NCBI RefSeq assembly: GCF_003254505.1
Contig: NZ_QFYP01000001.1
Location: forward strand, 3,332,001 to 3,396,000
Direction of reading: 5' to 3'
Length of the DNA stretch: 64,000 nucleotides
From: Phenylobacterium hankyongense
GTDB lineage: Bacteria > Pseudomonadota > Alphaproteobacteria > Caulobacterales > Caulobacteraceae
In this document: positions 17,155-26,332 of the stretch, piece after piece
Layout: every line of letters begins with the position of its first letter
Position numbering within the stretch: position 1 is the first letter of the stretch
Notes under the pieces: model-generated
What the model was told of the DNA's origin: nothing
Seen by the model: the letters and a program-made list of their open reading frames with translations, nothing else
The model's database searches: none
Made by a program: the position numbers and the translations under genes

Positions 17155-18371
17155 TGCGCCGCCAGGGCGTTGTGGGCGCGGCCGAGGATCTCGTCGGCGT
17201 TGGCCAGGAAGCGCTTCACGTTGCGCGCCGCCTGCCGGATGCGGTGCTCATTTTCGACCAGTCCGATCCGCACGTAACCCTCGCCGTTTTCACCGAACGC
17301 GATGCCCGGCGCGACCGCGACGCCAGCCTCCTCGATCAGGAGCTTGGAGAACAGCATCGAGCCCGCCTCCTTGTACTGTTCCGGCAGCGGCGCCCAGGCG
17401 AACATCGACGCCGAGGGGGCGGGAATGTCCCAACCTGCCCGTTTCATGGACGTGATCAGCGTGTCGCGCCGGCTTTTGTAGGTGGCGCGGATCTCGTCGA
17501 CGCAGTCCTGCGGCCCGTTCAGCGCCGCCGCCGCGGCGACCTGGATCGGAGTGTAGGCGCCGTAGTCGAGGTAGGACTTCACCCGCGCCAGCGCCGCGCA
17601 CATCCGCTCGTTGCCGACCACCATGCCGACACGCCAGCCGGCCATGGCGTAGGTCTTCGACAGCGAGTTCACCTCGACGGCGATGTCCTTGGCCCCATCC
17701 ACCTGCAGGATCGAGGGCGGCGGGTTGTTGTCGAAGTAGATCTCCGAATAGGCGATGTCCGAGAGCACCAGCATCTCGTGCTTCTTCGCGAGCGCGATGA
17801 CTTCCTTGTAGAAGTCGAGGTCGACCCATTGCGCCGTCGGATTGGACGGATAGCTGACGATCAGCACGCTCGGCGGGGGCGCGGAGTTCTTCACCGCGCG
17901 GCTGACGCCGGCCAGGTACTCCTCCGGCGACGGCGCCGGCACGTGGCGGATGACGCCCCCGGCCATGATGAAGCCGTAGGCGTGGATCGGGTAGGCCGGG
18001 TTCGGGCAGACGATCACGTCGCCCGGCGCGGTCAGCGCCTGGGCGAGGTTGGCGAAGCCTTCCTTGGAGCCCAGGGTGGCGATCACCTCGGTGTCGGGGT
18101 TCAGCTTCACGCCGAACCGGCGGCCGTAATAGGCGGCCATCGCCTTGCGCAGGCCGGGAATGCCCTTGGACGCCGAATAGCGGCCGGCCTTGGGATCGCG
18201 CGCGGTTTCGACCAGCTTTTCGACGATATGCTTCGGCGTCGGCATGTCGGGGTTGCCCATGCCGAAGTCGATGATGTCGACCCCCTGCGCGCGCAGGCGG
18301 GCCTTGATGCGATTGACCTCCTCGAAGACGTAAGGCGGGAGGCGACGGATACGGTGGAATTCGGGGGTCAT
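17151..18371 (-). CDS. alaC: Class I aminotransferase, AlaC-like
   Basis: The 406-residue PLP enzyme has the cofactor lysine in NSLSKTYAMAGWR (about 239), SYPSNPTAQW before it, and the YSASKGIPGLR N-terminal segment. Its wording follows the glutamate-pyruvate aminotransferase AlaC closely (RLPPYVF, DFGMGNPD, KSYLDYGAYTPIQVAA). It should interconvert alanine and pyruvate with glutamate. The start MTPEFHRIRRLPPYVF at 18371 fits the family, and the longer frame upstream does not. It is the first gene of the alaC-hom-glpX unit. Confidence 0.9.
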   Translation of the reverse strand: MTPEFHRIRRLPPYVFEEVNRIKARLRAQGVDIIDFGMGNPDMPTPKHIVEKLVETARDPKAGRYSASKGIPGLRKAMAAYYGRRFGVKLNPDTEVIATLGSKEGFANLAQALTAPGDVIVCPNPAYPIHAYGFIMAGGVIRHVPAPSPEEYLAGVSRAVKNSAPPPSVLIVSYPSNPTAQWVDLDFYKEVIALAKKHEMLVLSDIAYSEIYFDNNPPPSILQVDGAKDIAVEVNSLSKTYAMAGWRVGMVVGNERMCAALARVKSYLDYGAYTPIQVAAAAALNGPQDCVDEIRATYKSRRDTLITSMKRAGWDIPAPSASMFAWAPLPEQYKEAGSMLFSKLLIEEAGVAVAPGIAFGENGEGYVRIGLVENEHRIRQAARNVKRFLANADEILGRAHNALAAQ

Positions 18372-18492
18372 TGTAGAGCTCTTACGCCGCGAGCTGCCCA
18401 GTTGCGGCCAAAGGGAGCTGAAGCCGGGCATGGATAGACTCCGGGCAGGAGTCAGCCAAGCCATCGATGGGATTTTTGCGCCTCCGCGGGCC

Positions 18493-18927
18493 CTATCTGT
18501 TGGGCGGCGGAGGCGGGGTAGCTCGCTTGCGGAGCGTGTTGGCGAAGGCTTCGGTGTCCGCAGCGCTGGCCGGGGCGACGTCGGGCCCGGCCGCCGCCCG
18601 GGCGGCGGCTGCGAAGGTTTCGGTGTTGTTCAGGGTCCAGGTGCCGGGGGCCGTCGCCTGCTCGATCTGGACGCGAGCCTGGTCGACGTCGCGCGCCGCC
18701 TGGCCGTACATCCTCGCCGGCCGCAGGTCGGTGGGCTTGGCGGGAATCTCGGAGAAGCTCGGATAGTCGGAATTGGAGTGGGCCAGCTTGGCCACCTCTC
18801 CGGCCACCGGCGAGGCCGGATCGATCTTCGCCTCCGCCAGCGGATTGCCGATGCACCCCGAGGTGAACGCCGCAGCGCCGACGCACGCCAGCAGGCGCGC
18901 AGCCATACGGCTTCGGCGGACGTTCAT
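18493..18927 (-). CDS. Small lipoprotein, unknown function
   Basis: The frame has a short basic start and a hydrophobic stretch ending in a lipobox, FTSGC. The mature part of about 120 residues contains SNSDYPSFSEIPAKPTDLRP and a proline tail (PPPPPNR). No known domain. It is likely an outer-membrane-anchored periplasmic protein. The start is uncertain: ATG 18927 gives a lipoprotein-sized signal, while ATG 18951 and GTG 18960 extend it. It is divergent from phaC. Confidence 0.65.
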   Translation of the reverse strand: MNVRRSRMAARLLACVGAAAFTSGCIGNPLAEAKIDPASPVAGEVAKLAHSNSDYPSFSEIPAKPTDLRPARMYGQAARDVDQARVQIEQATAPGTWTLNNTETFAAAARAAAGPDVAPASAADTEAFANTLRKRATPPPPPNR

Positions 18928-19025
18928 AAAAAGACGGACGGGCGCGTTCATTTCCGCCACGGTCTTATGCGATGATCGACAAAGGTGGAAGGGTGCGAAC
19001 GGCCTGTCACCTGGAGGAAACGCGC

Positions 19026-21026
19026 ATGAGTGAGCAAACCTCAGCCTCGACCAAGCCTTCCGGGGGCAAGAAATCGTCGGACGGCGGCAAATCGAAGGGC
19101 AAGGGCAAGAACGGCAAGTCGGCGTCCGGCGCGCTCGCCAATCCGCCGTTGCCCGAGGACGTGCTCGTCGAGATCGCTGCGGCCGAACCCTCCCCCGCGC
19201 CCGCGCAGGCCGCGATCGGCGGCGAGGCCGGATTCGATCCCGCCGCCATGACGGCCGAGCAGCGCGCCCAGGTCGAAAAGCTGTCGATGAACCTGGCGCG
19301 CGCGGCGCTGACCGCCCAGGGCGCGATCGCCGAGATGGCGTTGCGCCAGGCCGACCGCCCGGCCGCCCTGTCGCCCGATCCGTTCCACGTGGGCCCTGCC
19401 CTCACCGAGGTGATGGGCCGCCTCGCCGCCCAGCCCGACCGGCTGATGCGCGCCCAGGCCGACCTGTTCTCCCGCTACCTGGACCTGTGGCAGGCCACGC
19501 TTCGTCGCGCCGCCGACGGCACGTCCGAGCCGGTGGTCGCGCCCGCCAAGGGCGACAAGCGCTTCAACGACCCGGAGTGGGCGGAGAATCCGGTCTTCGA
19601 CGTGATCAAGCAGTCCTACCTGCTCACCTCCAACTGGCTTAACGGCCTGGTGTCGGACGTGCAGGACGTCGACCCGATGGACCGCCGCCGGGTCGAGTTC
19701 TTCATGAAGATGCTCACCGACGCCTTCTCGCCGTCGAACTTCCTGGCCTCCAATCCCGCCGCCCTCAAGGAAGTGATGGCCACCGGCGGCGAGAGCCTGG
19801 TGCGCGGCATGGAGAACTTCACCGCCGACCTGCAGCGCGGCGGCGGACAGCTCTCCATCGCCCAGACCGACTACGAGATGTTCCGGATCGGCGAGAACGT
19901 CGCCACCGCGCCGGGCAAGGTGGTGTTCCGCAACGAAATCATCGAGCTGCTGCAGTTCTCCCCGACTACGGAGGAGGTCCACAAGATCCCGCTGGTGATC
20001 TTCCCGCCGTGGATCAACAAGTTCTACATCCTCGACCTGCGGCCCGAGAACTCGATGATCCGCTGGCTGGCGGACCAGGGGATCACGGTGTTCGTGGCCT
20101 CCTGGGTCAACCCCGACGCCAGCCTCGCCGACAAGACCTTCGAAGACTACATGCGCGAGGGCATCTACGCCGGCGCGGCCGCGGCGATGGAGCAGTGCGA
20201 CGTGCCGCAGGTGAACGCGGTCGGCTACTGCATCGGCGGCACCCTGCTGTCGGCCAGCCTGGCGCACATGGCCGCCAAGGGCGTCAACCCGATCGCCTCG
20301 GCCACCTTCTTCGCCGCCCAGCAGGACTTCTCGGAAGCCGGCGACCTGCTGCTGTTCACCAACGAGGAGTGGCTGAAGAAGCTCGAGCAGAAGATGGACG
20401 AGGGCGGCGGCGTGCTGTCCGGCCAAACCATGGCCGACACCTTCAATTCGCTGCGGGCCAATGACCTGATCTGGTCGTTCTTCGTGAACAACTACCTGCT
20501 GGGCAAGGAGCCCAAGCCCTTCGACCTGCTGTTCTGGAATTCCGACCAGACGCGGATGCCGAAGACCCTGCACCTGTTCTACCTGCGCAAATTCTACGGC
20601 GAGAACGCGCTGGCCAAGGGCGAACTGGAGCTCGACGGTCTCAAGCTCGACCTGAAGACCGTCAAGACCCCGATCTACGTGCAGTCCTCGAAGGAGGACC
20701 ACATCGCCCCGGCCCGCTCGGTCTTCAAGGGCGCCAAGCTGTTCGGCGGCCCGGTCACCTTCACCATGGCGGGCTCCGGCCACATCGCCGGCGTGATCAA
20801 CGCCCCGGCCGCCAACAAATACCAGCACTGGACCAGCGACGGGCTGCCGGCGACGCTGGAGGCCTGGCAGGCGCAGGCGAAGGAGACCGCCGGCTCCTGG
20901 TGGCCCCACTGGGCGACCTGGCTGAAGGCGCGCTCGGGCAAGATGGTCCCCGCCCGCGATCCGGCCAAGGGGCCGCTGAAGCCGTTGGGGGACGCGCCCG
21001 GGGACTACGTGAAGGTCCGCTCCTGA
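19026..21026 (+). CDS. phaC: Class I poly(R)-hydroxyalkanoate synthase
   Basis: The 666-residue enzyme polymerises 3-hydroxyacyl-CoA into PHA granules. The nucleophile cysteine is in the lipase-like box GYCIGGT (about 401-407). The aspartate lies in SSKEDHIAP and the histidine in GSGHIAGV. The PhaC N-terminal domain begins near residue 180. Residues 1-60 are an unusual Lys/Gly/Ser-rich tail (GGKKSSDGGKSKGKGKNGKS) that makes it longer than typical class I synthases. I start at ATG 19026, which follows GGAGGAAACGCGC. The 3' end overlaps the next gene on the other strand by 22 bp. No phaA, phaB or phasin gene is adjacent. Confidence 0.94.
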   Translation: MSEQTSASTKPSGGKKSSDGGKSKGKGKNGKSASGALANPPLPEDVLVEIAAAEPSPAPAQAAIGGEAGFDPAAMTAEQRAQVEKLSMNLARAALTAQGAIAEMALRQADRPAALSPDPFHVGPALTEVMGRLAAQPDRLMRAQADLFSRYLDLWQATLRRAADGTSEPVVAPAKGDKRFNDPEWAENPVFDVIKQSYLLTSNWLNGLVSDVQDVDPMDRRRVEFFMKMLTDAFSPSNFLASNPAALKEVMATGGESLVRGMENFTADLQRGGGQLSIAQTDYEMFRIGENVATAPGKVVFRNEIIELLQFSPTTEEVHKIPLVIFPPWINKFYILDLRPENSMIRWLADQGITVFVASWVNPDASLADKTFEDYMREGIYAGAAAAMEQCDVPQVNAVGYCIGGTLLSASLAHMAAKGVNPIASATFFAAQQDFSEAGDLLLFTNEEWLKKLEQKMDEGGGVLSGQTMADTFNSLRANDLIWSFFVNNYLLGKEPKPFDLLFWNSDQTRMPKTLHLFYLRKFYGENALAKGELELDGLKLDLKTVKTPIYVQSSKEDHIAPARSVFKGAKLFGGPVTFTMAGSGHIAGVINAPAANKYQHWTSDGLPATLEAWQAQAKETAGSWWPHWATWLKARSGKMVPARDPAKGPLKPLGDAPGDYVKVRS

Positions 21027-21811
21027 GCGGTCGCGCGGCGCCGGGCGAACCAGACCCGCGCCAGGACGACCACGGCGCCCACCGGCAGGGTCATCCGCAC
21101 GATCCACGGGCTCAGCGGAGGTAAGGACTGGGTGACGCCCGCGCCCACCAGGTTCACCGCCAGCGGCACGACGTTCAGGACGCCGGTCGTCCAGTTCATC
21201 CACAGCGTGCCGACGCCCACGAAGGCCAACACCGCCCAGAGCCACCTGACCGGCAGCTGCCGGGTCGTGGCCGCCGCCACCGCCGCGGCCAGCATCAGCA
21301 AGGGCGACAGGGCGCAGGCCATCAGGAAGCCGTACTGCGCCGCCGACTTGCCCGGCGCGTCGAAGCGGTTGGCCGCCAGGACCTTGGGATCGCTGGGCAC
21401 GACGTGGATGCCGGCGATCGTCGGCGCGTCGCGGCTGCGGTCGAAGACGATGTTCACCACCAGCGAGCGATGCGGATAGGCGTAGAGGTAGGTGATACTC
21501 GTCGTCGCCGCGCGACCTTGGGCCAGGGTCCACCCGGCGCTGCGCTGCCAGTTGATCACCTTCACCGCCGTCGGGGCGTCGACCGGCACGAAGGCGCGGA
21601 CCTGCTCGAGCCGGGAGCGCAGTTGCGGGTCGTGGGCGACCATGGGCGACAGCTGCGGCTCGACGGCGCGCCAGTCGCCCCGCTGCACGGCGGCGAACAC
21701 CGCCCGCGCCTGCTGGTCCGCCGCCGTGTCGACGCGCAGGGCGGAACAGGCGGTCAACACCAGCGCCAGCACCACGGCGCCCAAGGCCGCCAGCTTCGCC
21801 CCCACCCGCAT
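21005..21811 (-). CDS. Lipoprotein-like membrane protein, unknown function
   Basis: The 268-residue product has a lipobox-like signal (LALVLTAC, cysteine near residue 23). A soluble part of about 130 residues follows, with INWQRSAGWTLAQGRAATTSITYLYAYPHRSLVVNIVF. Three or four hydrophobic helices fill the C-terminal half (MACALSPLLMLAAAVAAATT; WLWAVLAFVGVGTLWM; MTLPVGAVVVLARVWF). The combination of a lipid anchor and several helices is odd; the cysteine could be fortuitous. The start at 21811 follows CGGAGGAATG. I do not recognise the family. Confidence 0.7.
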   Translation of the reverse strand: MRVGAKLAALGAVVLALVLTACSALRVDTAADQQARAVFAAVQRGDWRAVEPQLSPMVAHDPQLRSRLEQVRAFVPVDAPTAVKVINWQRSAGWTLAQGRAATTSITYLYAYPHRSLVVNIVFDRSRDAPTIAGIHVVPSDPKVLAANRFDAPGKSAAQYGFLMACALSPLLMLAAAVAAATTRQLPVRWLWAVLAFVGVGTLWMNWTTGVLNVVPLAVNLVGAGVTQSLPPLSPWIVRMTLPVGAVVVLARVWFARRRATAQERTFT

Positions 21812-21874
21812 CAGGGCATTCCTCCGGTGATTGCGAACCGGACGCCAGCCTAAGCGGGGCCGCACGCCCGCACA

Positions 21875-21923
21875 ACCTTGCTAACTTGTAATGCACGCTA
21901 CCTTGCGTCGCCCAATACCTTGC
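21875..21923 (+). promoter_or_regulatory. Three ACCTTGC repeats upstream of padR
   Basis: ACCTTGC occurs at 21875, 21900 and 21917 in the gap between the divergent lipoprotein gene and padR; the last two share TACCTTGC. The spacing is 25 and 17 bp. They could be binding sites for the PadR regulator or promoter elements. Evidence is repetition only. Confidence 0.3.
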
Positions 21924-21954
21924 CGTACATGTTGCGTCAGAGAGGAGCTTCGCC

Positions 21955-22281
21955 GTGCCGGAAGCCATCGACATCCAGCTGAAGAAGGGCGCGCTCGAGC
22001 TCTGCGTGCTCGCCCTGCTCTCGCAGCATGACAGCTACGCCTACGAGATCGCCAGCCGCCTGGCCGACCCGATCGGCATGGGTGAAGGCACCATCTACCC
22101 GCTGATGCGGCGCCTGCAGAACGACGGCCTGGTGGAGACCTATCTGGTCGAATCCTCGTCGGGGCCGCCGCGCAAATACTACCGGCTCACCGAAGCCGGA
22201 AAGACGAGCTTCTCGTCGCAGAAGACCGCGTGGACCTCATTCTCCCACGCCGTCGAAGACATCCTGGGAGGGGTGGCATGA
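21955..22281 (+). CDS. PadR-family transcriptional regulator
   Basis: The 108-residue protein is a PadR winged-helix repressor. It shows LKKGALELCVLALLSQHDSYAYEI, the recognition part EGTIYPLMRRLQNDGLVE, and the wing GPPRKYYRLTEAG. The start is GTG 21955, preceded by GAGAGGAG. The stop overlaps the next ATG (ATGA). PadR genes paired with DUF1700 and DUF2807 genes recur in many bacteria and are thought to sense envelope or membrane stress; that role is inference here. It probably represses its own operon. Confidence 0.92.
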   Translation: MPEAIDIQLKKGALELCVLALLSQHDSYAYEIASRLADPIGMGEGTIYPLMRRLQNDGLVETYLVESSSGPPRKYYRLTEAGKTSFSSQKTAWTSFSHAVEDILGGVA

Positions 22282-22859
22282 CCCGTCAGGCGTTCATGGC
22301 GCGGTTGCGGGAGGGCCTTCGCGGCCTGCCCGCGCAGACCGTCGCCGACATCGTCGCCGACTACGAGACCCACTTCACCGAGGGCGAGGCCGCCGGCCGC
22401 AGCGAGGCCGACGTGGCCGCCGCGCTGGGCGATCCCGGCCGACTGGCCCGCGAGCTGCGCGCCGAAGCCAGCCTGAAGCGCTGGGAGGAGCAGCGGAACC
22501 CGTCGGGCGCCGCCGCCGCGGTGTTCGCGGTGCTGGGCCTCGGGGCCATCGACATCCTCATCCTGCTGCCGATCGCCATGGGCGTGGCCGGCGCCCTGTT
22601 CGGCATGATCATCGGCGACATCGCCGTGTTCTTCGCCGGCGGCGTGCTGTTCGCGGCCGGGCCGTTCACCGATCCGCCCGGCGGTCCCGCAGCGGCCCTG
22701 CTGGCCGGCCTCGGCCTGATGGCCGCCGCGGCCTCGGTCGGCGCGGTGCTGACCCTGGTGGGCATCGGCCTCGTCAACGCCCTCGTCTGGTACGGGCGGC
22801 TTCACTATCGGCTGCTGAAGCCTGCGCTCGAGCCGCAGGCGCAGGGAGGCGTCCAATGA
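22278..22859 (+). CDS. DUF1700 membrane protein
   Basis: The 193-residue protein begins with a HAAS/DUF1700 helical domain (MTRQAFMARLREGLRGLPAQTVADIVADYETHFTEG, about 1-60). Two or three membrane segments rich in Ala and Gly follow. It overlaps both neighbours by 4 bp, so padR, this gene and the DUF2807 gene form a coupled operon. The function is not established. Confidence 0.85.
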   Translation: MTRQAFMARLREGLRGLPAQTVADIVADYETHFTEGEAAGRSEADVAAALGDPGRLARELRAEASLKRWEEQRNPSGAAAAVFAVLGLGAIDILILLPIAMGVAGALFGMIIGDIAVFFAGGVLFAAGPFTDPPGGPAAALLAGLGLMAAAASVGAVLTLVGIGLVNALVWYGRLHYRLLKPALEPQAQGGVQ

Positions 22860-23671
22860 TCCGCGTGCTCATCATGATCGCCGTGGCCGGCTTCATCGTC
22901 GCCGTGGCCTCGCTGTCCACCGCCATCGCCATAGGCGGCCCCGACGCCATCGCCCGCGGCGTCTGGTCCTGGGCGCCCGGCCGGGGTTGGAACGTCAGCC
23001 ACGACGGGGACCGCTGGGGCGGCCGCCATGCCTGGGCCGACGGCGGCCCGCAGACCAGCCGCGCCTTCGCCTGGACCGGCGGCGAGGCCCTGCAGGTCGA
23101 TGTGCCCGCCGACGTCCGCTACACCCAGGCGCCGGGCCCGGCCAAGCTGACGGTCACCGGCCCGCGGGCCGCCGTCGACTCGCTCAGCGTCCAGGACGGC
23201 CGGATCGGCTTTGGGCGCCGCCACCATGGCCATCACTGGGGCCGGGTGGTGATCGTCATGACCGCGCCGAACGTGACCCGCTTCGAGCTGCACGCCAGCA
23301 ACAAGCTGACCATCGACGGCTATCGCCAGGACGTGCTGCGGATCGACCTGTCGGGGGACGCCGACGTCACCGCCAGCGGGGAGACCAAGCTTCTCGAGCT
23401 CGGCATCTCCGGCTCGGCCGACGCCGACCTCAGCGGCCTGAAGACGGCGGGCGCGGACGTGGACATCACCGGCTCCGGCGAGGCGACGCTCGCGCCGACC
23501 GAATGGGCGAAGCTGAACATCTCCGGCTCCGGGGACGTCAACCTGCTCACCCACCCCGCGCGCCTGGAAACCGACGTCTCGGGTTCGGGTCGGATCCGGC
23601 AGGCCGAGGCACAGGCGACGCCCGCCCCCTCGCCGTCTCCGGCTCCGGCTCCGGCTCCGAAGACGCGCTAG
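22856..23671 (+). CDS. Exported DUF2807 (head-GIN-domain-like) protein
   Basis: The 271-residue protein has an N-terminal hydrophobic signal or anchor (about 2-27) and then a beta-helix-like DUF2807 region. Repeats of the type SGSADADLSG, ITGSGEATL, ISGSGDVNL and VSGSGRI mark this fold. It ends in a Pro/Ala/Ser tail. Such proteins are periplasmic or surface-exposed and of unknown function. A His-rich patch (GRRHHGHHW, near residue 121) may bind metal. It ends 4 bp inside msrB on the other strand. Confidence 0.82.
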   Translation: MIRVLIMIAVAGFIVAVASLSTAIAIGGPDAIARGVWSWAPGRGWNVSHDGDRWGGRHAWADGGPQTSRAFAWTGGEALQVDVPADVRYTQAPGPAKLTVTGPRAAVDSLSVQDGRIGFGRRHHGHHWGRVVIVMTAPNVTRFELHASNKLTIDGYRQDVLRIDLSGDADVTASGETKLLELGISGSADADLSGLKTAGADVDITGSGEATLAPTEWAKLNISGSGDVNLLTHPARLETDVSGSGRIRQAEAQATPAPSPSPAPAPAPKTR

Positions 23672-24162
23672 GCGGGCACGAACTTCAGCGCCACGCCGTT
23701 GTTGCAGTAGCGCAGGCCGGTCGGCCGGGGCCCGTCTTCGAAGACGTGGCCCTGGTGGCCCAGGCACTGGGCGCAGTGGTACTCGGTGCGCGGCAGGCCG
23801 ATCTTGAAGTCCGGCTTCTTGTCCAGGGCGCCCATGATGGCCGTGTAGAAGCTCGGCCAGCCGGTGCCGCTTTCGAACTTCCAGGCGGCGTCGAACAGCG
23901 GCAGGCCGCAGCCGAGGCAGGCGAAGACGCCCTTGCGGTGCTCGTTGAGCAGCGGGCTCGTGCCCGGCCGCTCGGTGTCCTCGTGGCGCAGCACCGAATA
24001 GCTGTCGGCCGGCAGCCGCTTCTTCCAGTCCGCATCGGAGAGCTTGCGCCAGGACGATCCGGCGTAGGGGTCCTGGTAGGCGGCGAGCGCGACGCCCGGC
24101 GCGGCGCCCGCCACGGCGGTCAGCAGCAGGAAGCGGCGGCGATCGAAAGCGAGCTGGGTCAT
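23668..24162 (-). CDS. msrB: Peptide-methionine (R)-S-oxide reductase, exported
   Basis: The 164-residue MsrB has a twin-arginine signal (DRRRFLLLTAVAGAAPGVALA). Two zinc-binding CxxC pairs follow (CLGCG and CAQC), with GHVFEDGPRPTGLRYCNNGVAL carrying the catalytic cysteine. It would repair methionine-R-sulfoxide in periplasmic proteins. Exported stand-alone MsrB is less common than the cytoplasmic form. It lies 53 bp after argC in the same direction. Confidence 0.92.
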   Translation of the reverse strand: MTQLAFDRRRFLLLTAVAGAAPGVALAAYQDPYAGSSWRKLSDADWKKRLPADSYSVLRHEDTERPGTSPLLNEHRKGVFACLGCGLPLFDAAWKFESGTGWPSFYTAIMGALDKKPDFKIGLPRTEYHCAQCLGHQGHVFEDGPRPTGLRYCNNGVALKFVPA

Positions 24163-24215
24163 GCTGGATTACGTGGCGAAGGCGGCAAAAGTTACAAGCC
24201 CCTCCCCCTGCGCGA

Positions 24216-25196
24216 TCACAGCCCTGCGCCCTCCTCCAGGCCCAGCATCAGGTTGAGGTTCTGCACCGCCGCGCCGGACGCGCCTTTGCCGAGGTTGTCG
24301 AGCTGGGCGACCAGCCGCGCCTGCGTGCCCGACGCGTTGCCGAACACGAACAGCCGCATGCGGTTGCTGCCGTTCAGCGCCTCGGGGTCGAGGGCGGCGA
24401 CATAACCGGCCGCCCCGGCGCGGGTTCTCTGGAGCTCGGCGCACTCGGCGCCGCTGGCCACCTCGACGAAGCGCTCGCCGGCGTAGGCGGCCTGCAGCGC
24501 CACATGCAGCTCCGAGGGATCGGGCTTGCCCGGCATCGCCCAGAGCTGGAGGGGCACCTCGACGATCATGCCCTGGGCGTAGCGGCCCACCGCGGGCGCG
24601 AACAGCGGCGGATGGGTCAGGCCGGCATGCACCTGCATCTCCCCGAGGTGCTTGTGCGCCAGGGTCAGGCCGTAGGTGCGGAAGGCGTCGTTCGTGCCGG
24701 CGGGCGGCGCCTGGCCCTCGAACTCCTCGATCAGGCCGCGGCCGCCGCCGGAGTAGCCGGAGATGGCGTTCACGGTCAGCGGGAAGTCGGCCGGGATCAG
24801 GCCGGCGGCCACCAGCGGTCGCACCAGGCCGATGAAGCCGGTGGGATAGCAGCCCGGATTGCTCACCCGCCGGGCGGCGGCGATCGCCTGGCGCTGGTCC
24901 GCGGCCATCTCGGCGAAGCCGTAGGCCCAGTCCGGATCGACCCGGTAGGCGGTCGAGGCGTCGACCACCCGCACGGTGTTCGACCGGATCATGCCCACGG
25001 CCTCGCGCGCCGCGTCGTCCGGCAGGCAGAGCACCACGGCGTCGACGCCGTTCAGCAACTCGGCGCGGGCGGCCGGATCCTTGCGCCGCGCCGGATCGAT
25101 GGAGACGATCTCCAGGTCGCCGCGGCGATCGAGCCGCTGGCGGATCTGCAGGCCGGTGGTGCCGGCTTCGCCGTCGATGAAGACTGTGTGGGCCAT
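24216..25196 (-). CDS. argC: N-acetyl-gamma-glutamyl-phosphate reductase, type 2
   Basis: The 326-residue ArgC has the NADP site [17 protein letters not shown] (about 6-22) and the catalytic cysteine in SNPGCYPTG (about 116). The histidine is in [11 protein letters not shown]. It catalyses the third step of arginine synthesis. The short type-2 form is usual in alphaproteobacteria, where it follows rpsI, as here (rplM-rpsI-argC). Confidence 0.95.
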   Translation of the reverse strand: MAHTVFIDGEAGTTGLQIRQRLDRRGDLEIVSIDPARRKDPAARAELLNGVDAVVLCLPDDAAREAVGMIRSNTVRVVDASTAYRVDPDWAYGFAEMAADQRQAIAAARRVSNPGCYPTGFIGLVRPLVAAGLIPADFPLTVNAISGYSGGGRGLIEEFEGQAPPAGTNDAFRTYGLTLAHKHLGEMQVHAGLTHPPLFAPAVGRYAQGMIVEVPLQLWAMPGKPDPSELHVALQAAYAGERFVEVASGAECAELQRTRAGAAGYVAALDPEALNGSNRMRLFVFGNASGTQARLVAQLDNLGKGASGAAVQNLNLMLGLEEGAGL

Positions 25197-25210
25197 GAGC
25201 TGGGTATCCA

Positions 25211-25250
25211 GACAAAGAGAAAGGGCGCTCCGGTTTCCCGAAGCGCCCTT
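25211..25250 (-). terminator. Rho-independent terminator after rplM-rpsI
   Basis: On the minus strand AAGGGCGCT pairs with AGCGCCCTT around a short loop, with one mismatch in the inner stem, and TTTCTCTTTG follows. It lies 28 bp after the rpsI stop and just before argC, so it separates the ribosomal operon from argC at least in part. Confidence 0.75.
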
Positions 25251-25277
25251 GTCCGTAACGCGAGTTTTCGCGCGCGG

Positions 25278-25766
25278 TTAGCGCTTCGAGAACTGGAAGC
25301 TGCGTCGGGCCTTGGCCTTGCCGTACTTCTTCCGCTCCACGACGCGGGGGTCGCGGGTCAGGAGGCCGTGCGGCTTGAGGACCGCGCGCAGCCCGGGCTC
25401 GTAATAGGTCAGGGCCTTGGAGATGGCGTGGCGGACGGCGCCGGCCTGGCCGGAGAGGCCGGAGCCTTCAACCGTGCAGACGACGTCGAACTGGCCGGCG
25501 CGATCGGCCAGCTGCATCGGCTGGGCGATCATCATCCGCAGCACGGGACGCGCGAAATAGATCTCCTGGTCGCGGCCGTTGATGGTGATCGTGCCCTTGC
25601 CCGGCTTGATCCAGACGCGGGCGATGGCGTTCTTGCGCTTGCCCGTGGCGTAGGAACGGCCCTGGGCGTCGATCTTCGGTTCGCGGACGATGGTCTCTTC
25701 AGCGGCGGTGCCGAGGCCCTTCAGGGCGTCGAAGCCTTCGCCGGCGGTGTTCGGGGATTCCGACAT
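25278..25766 (-). CDS. rpsI: 30S ribosomal protein S9
   Basis: The 162-residue protein has the S9 core ([23 protein letters not shown]) and ends in the family's basic tail [17 protein letters not shown], which reaches toward the P-site tRNA. It carries an acidic N-terminal extension of about 30 residues, common in alphaproteobacteria. It starts 5 bp after rplM. Confidence 0.98.
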   Translation of the reverse strand: MSESPNTAGEGFDALKGLGTAAEETIVREPKIDAQGRSYATGKRKNAIARVWIKPGKGTITINGRDQEIYFARPVLRMMIAQPMQLADRAGQFDVVCTVEGSGLSGQAGAVRHAISKALTYYEPGLRAVLKPHGLLTRDPRVVERKKYGKAKARRSFQFSKR

Positions 25767-25771
25767 CTGTC

Positions 25772-26245
25772 CTACGCGCTCCGCACGTTCTTGGCGTTCA
25801 GATCGGCGAACGCGATGGTCTCGGGGTTCTGCGCTTCATGCGGGTGTTCGCCGGCATTGTAGATGCGCAGATGGGTCAGTTGCTTGCGCGCCAGGGGGCT
25901 TTCCTTGGGCAGCATGCGTTCGACGGCCTTCTCCAGCACGCGCTCGGGGAACCGGCCGCCGAGGATCTTCTCGGCCGTGCGTTCCTTGATGCCGCCCGGG
26001 TGACCGGTGTGCCAGTAGTAGATCTTGTTCTGCAGCTTGCGGCCGGTGAACTTCACCTTGTCGGCGTTCACGACGACGACGTAGTCGCCGCAATCGACGT
26101 GCGGGGTGTAGTCGGGCCGATGCTTGCCGCGAAGACGCATGGCGATGAACGACGCCAGACGGCCGACGACGGCGTCCTGGGCGTCGATCACGATCCACTT
26201 CTTCTCGACCTCGGCGGGCTTCAACGAAGCCGTGGTCTTCATCAT
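25772..26245 (-). CDS. rplM: 50S ribosomal protein L13
   Basis: The 157-residue protein shows the L13 landmarks [41 protein letters not shown] and [15 protein letters not shown]. It is an early-assembling large-subunit protein. Two ATGs open the frame (26245 and 26242); either could be used. It is the first gene of the rplM-rpsI operon. Confidence 0.98.
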   Translation of the reverse strand: MMKTTASLKPAEVEKKWIVIDAQDAVVGRLASFIAMRLRGKHRPDYTPHVDCGDYVVVVNADKVKFTGRKLQNKIYYWHTGHPGGIKERTAEKILGGRFPERVLEKAVERMLPKESPLARKQLTHLRIYNAGEHPHEAQNPETIAFADLNAKNVRSA

Positions 26246-26302
26246 GGGAGCGATCCGTTAGCTTGGCGGGACAAGATACGCGCGCCCCGAGTTGAGGCGC
26301 GG

Positions 26303-26331
26303 CATATGCCCAGGATGCGGACGGAAGTCAA
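26303..26331 (-). promoter_or_regulatory. Promoter of rplM-rpsI
   Basis: On the minus strand TTGACT (26326-26331) and CATATG (26303-26308) are separated by 17 bp, about 58 bp before rplM. A perfect inverted repeat AGCTCGGA/TCCGAGCT sits just upstream of it. Confidence 0.5.
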
Positions 26332-26332
26332 C

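Noticed and set aside
19041..21974. 977-codon minus-strand frame opposite phaC
   Set aside because: It spans phaC and the padR leader and has shadow composition; no motif was seen.
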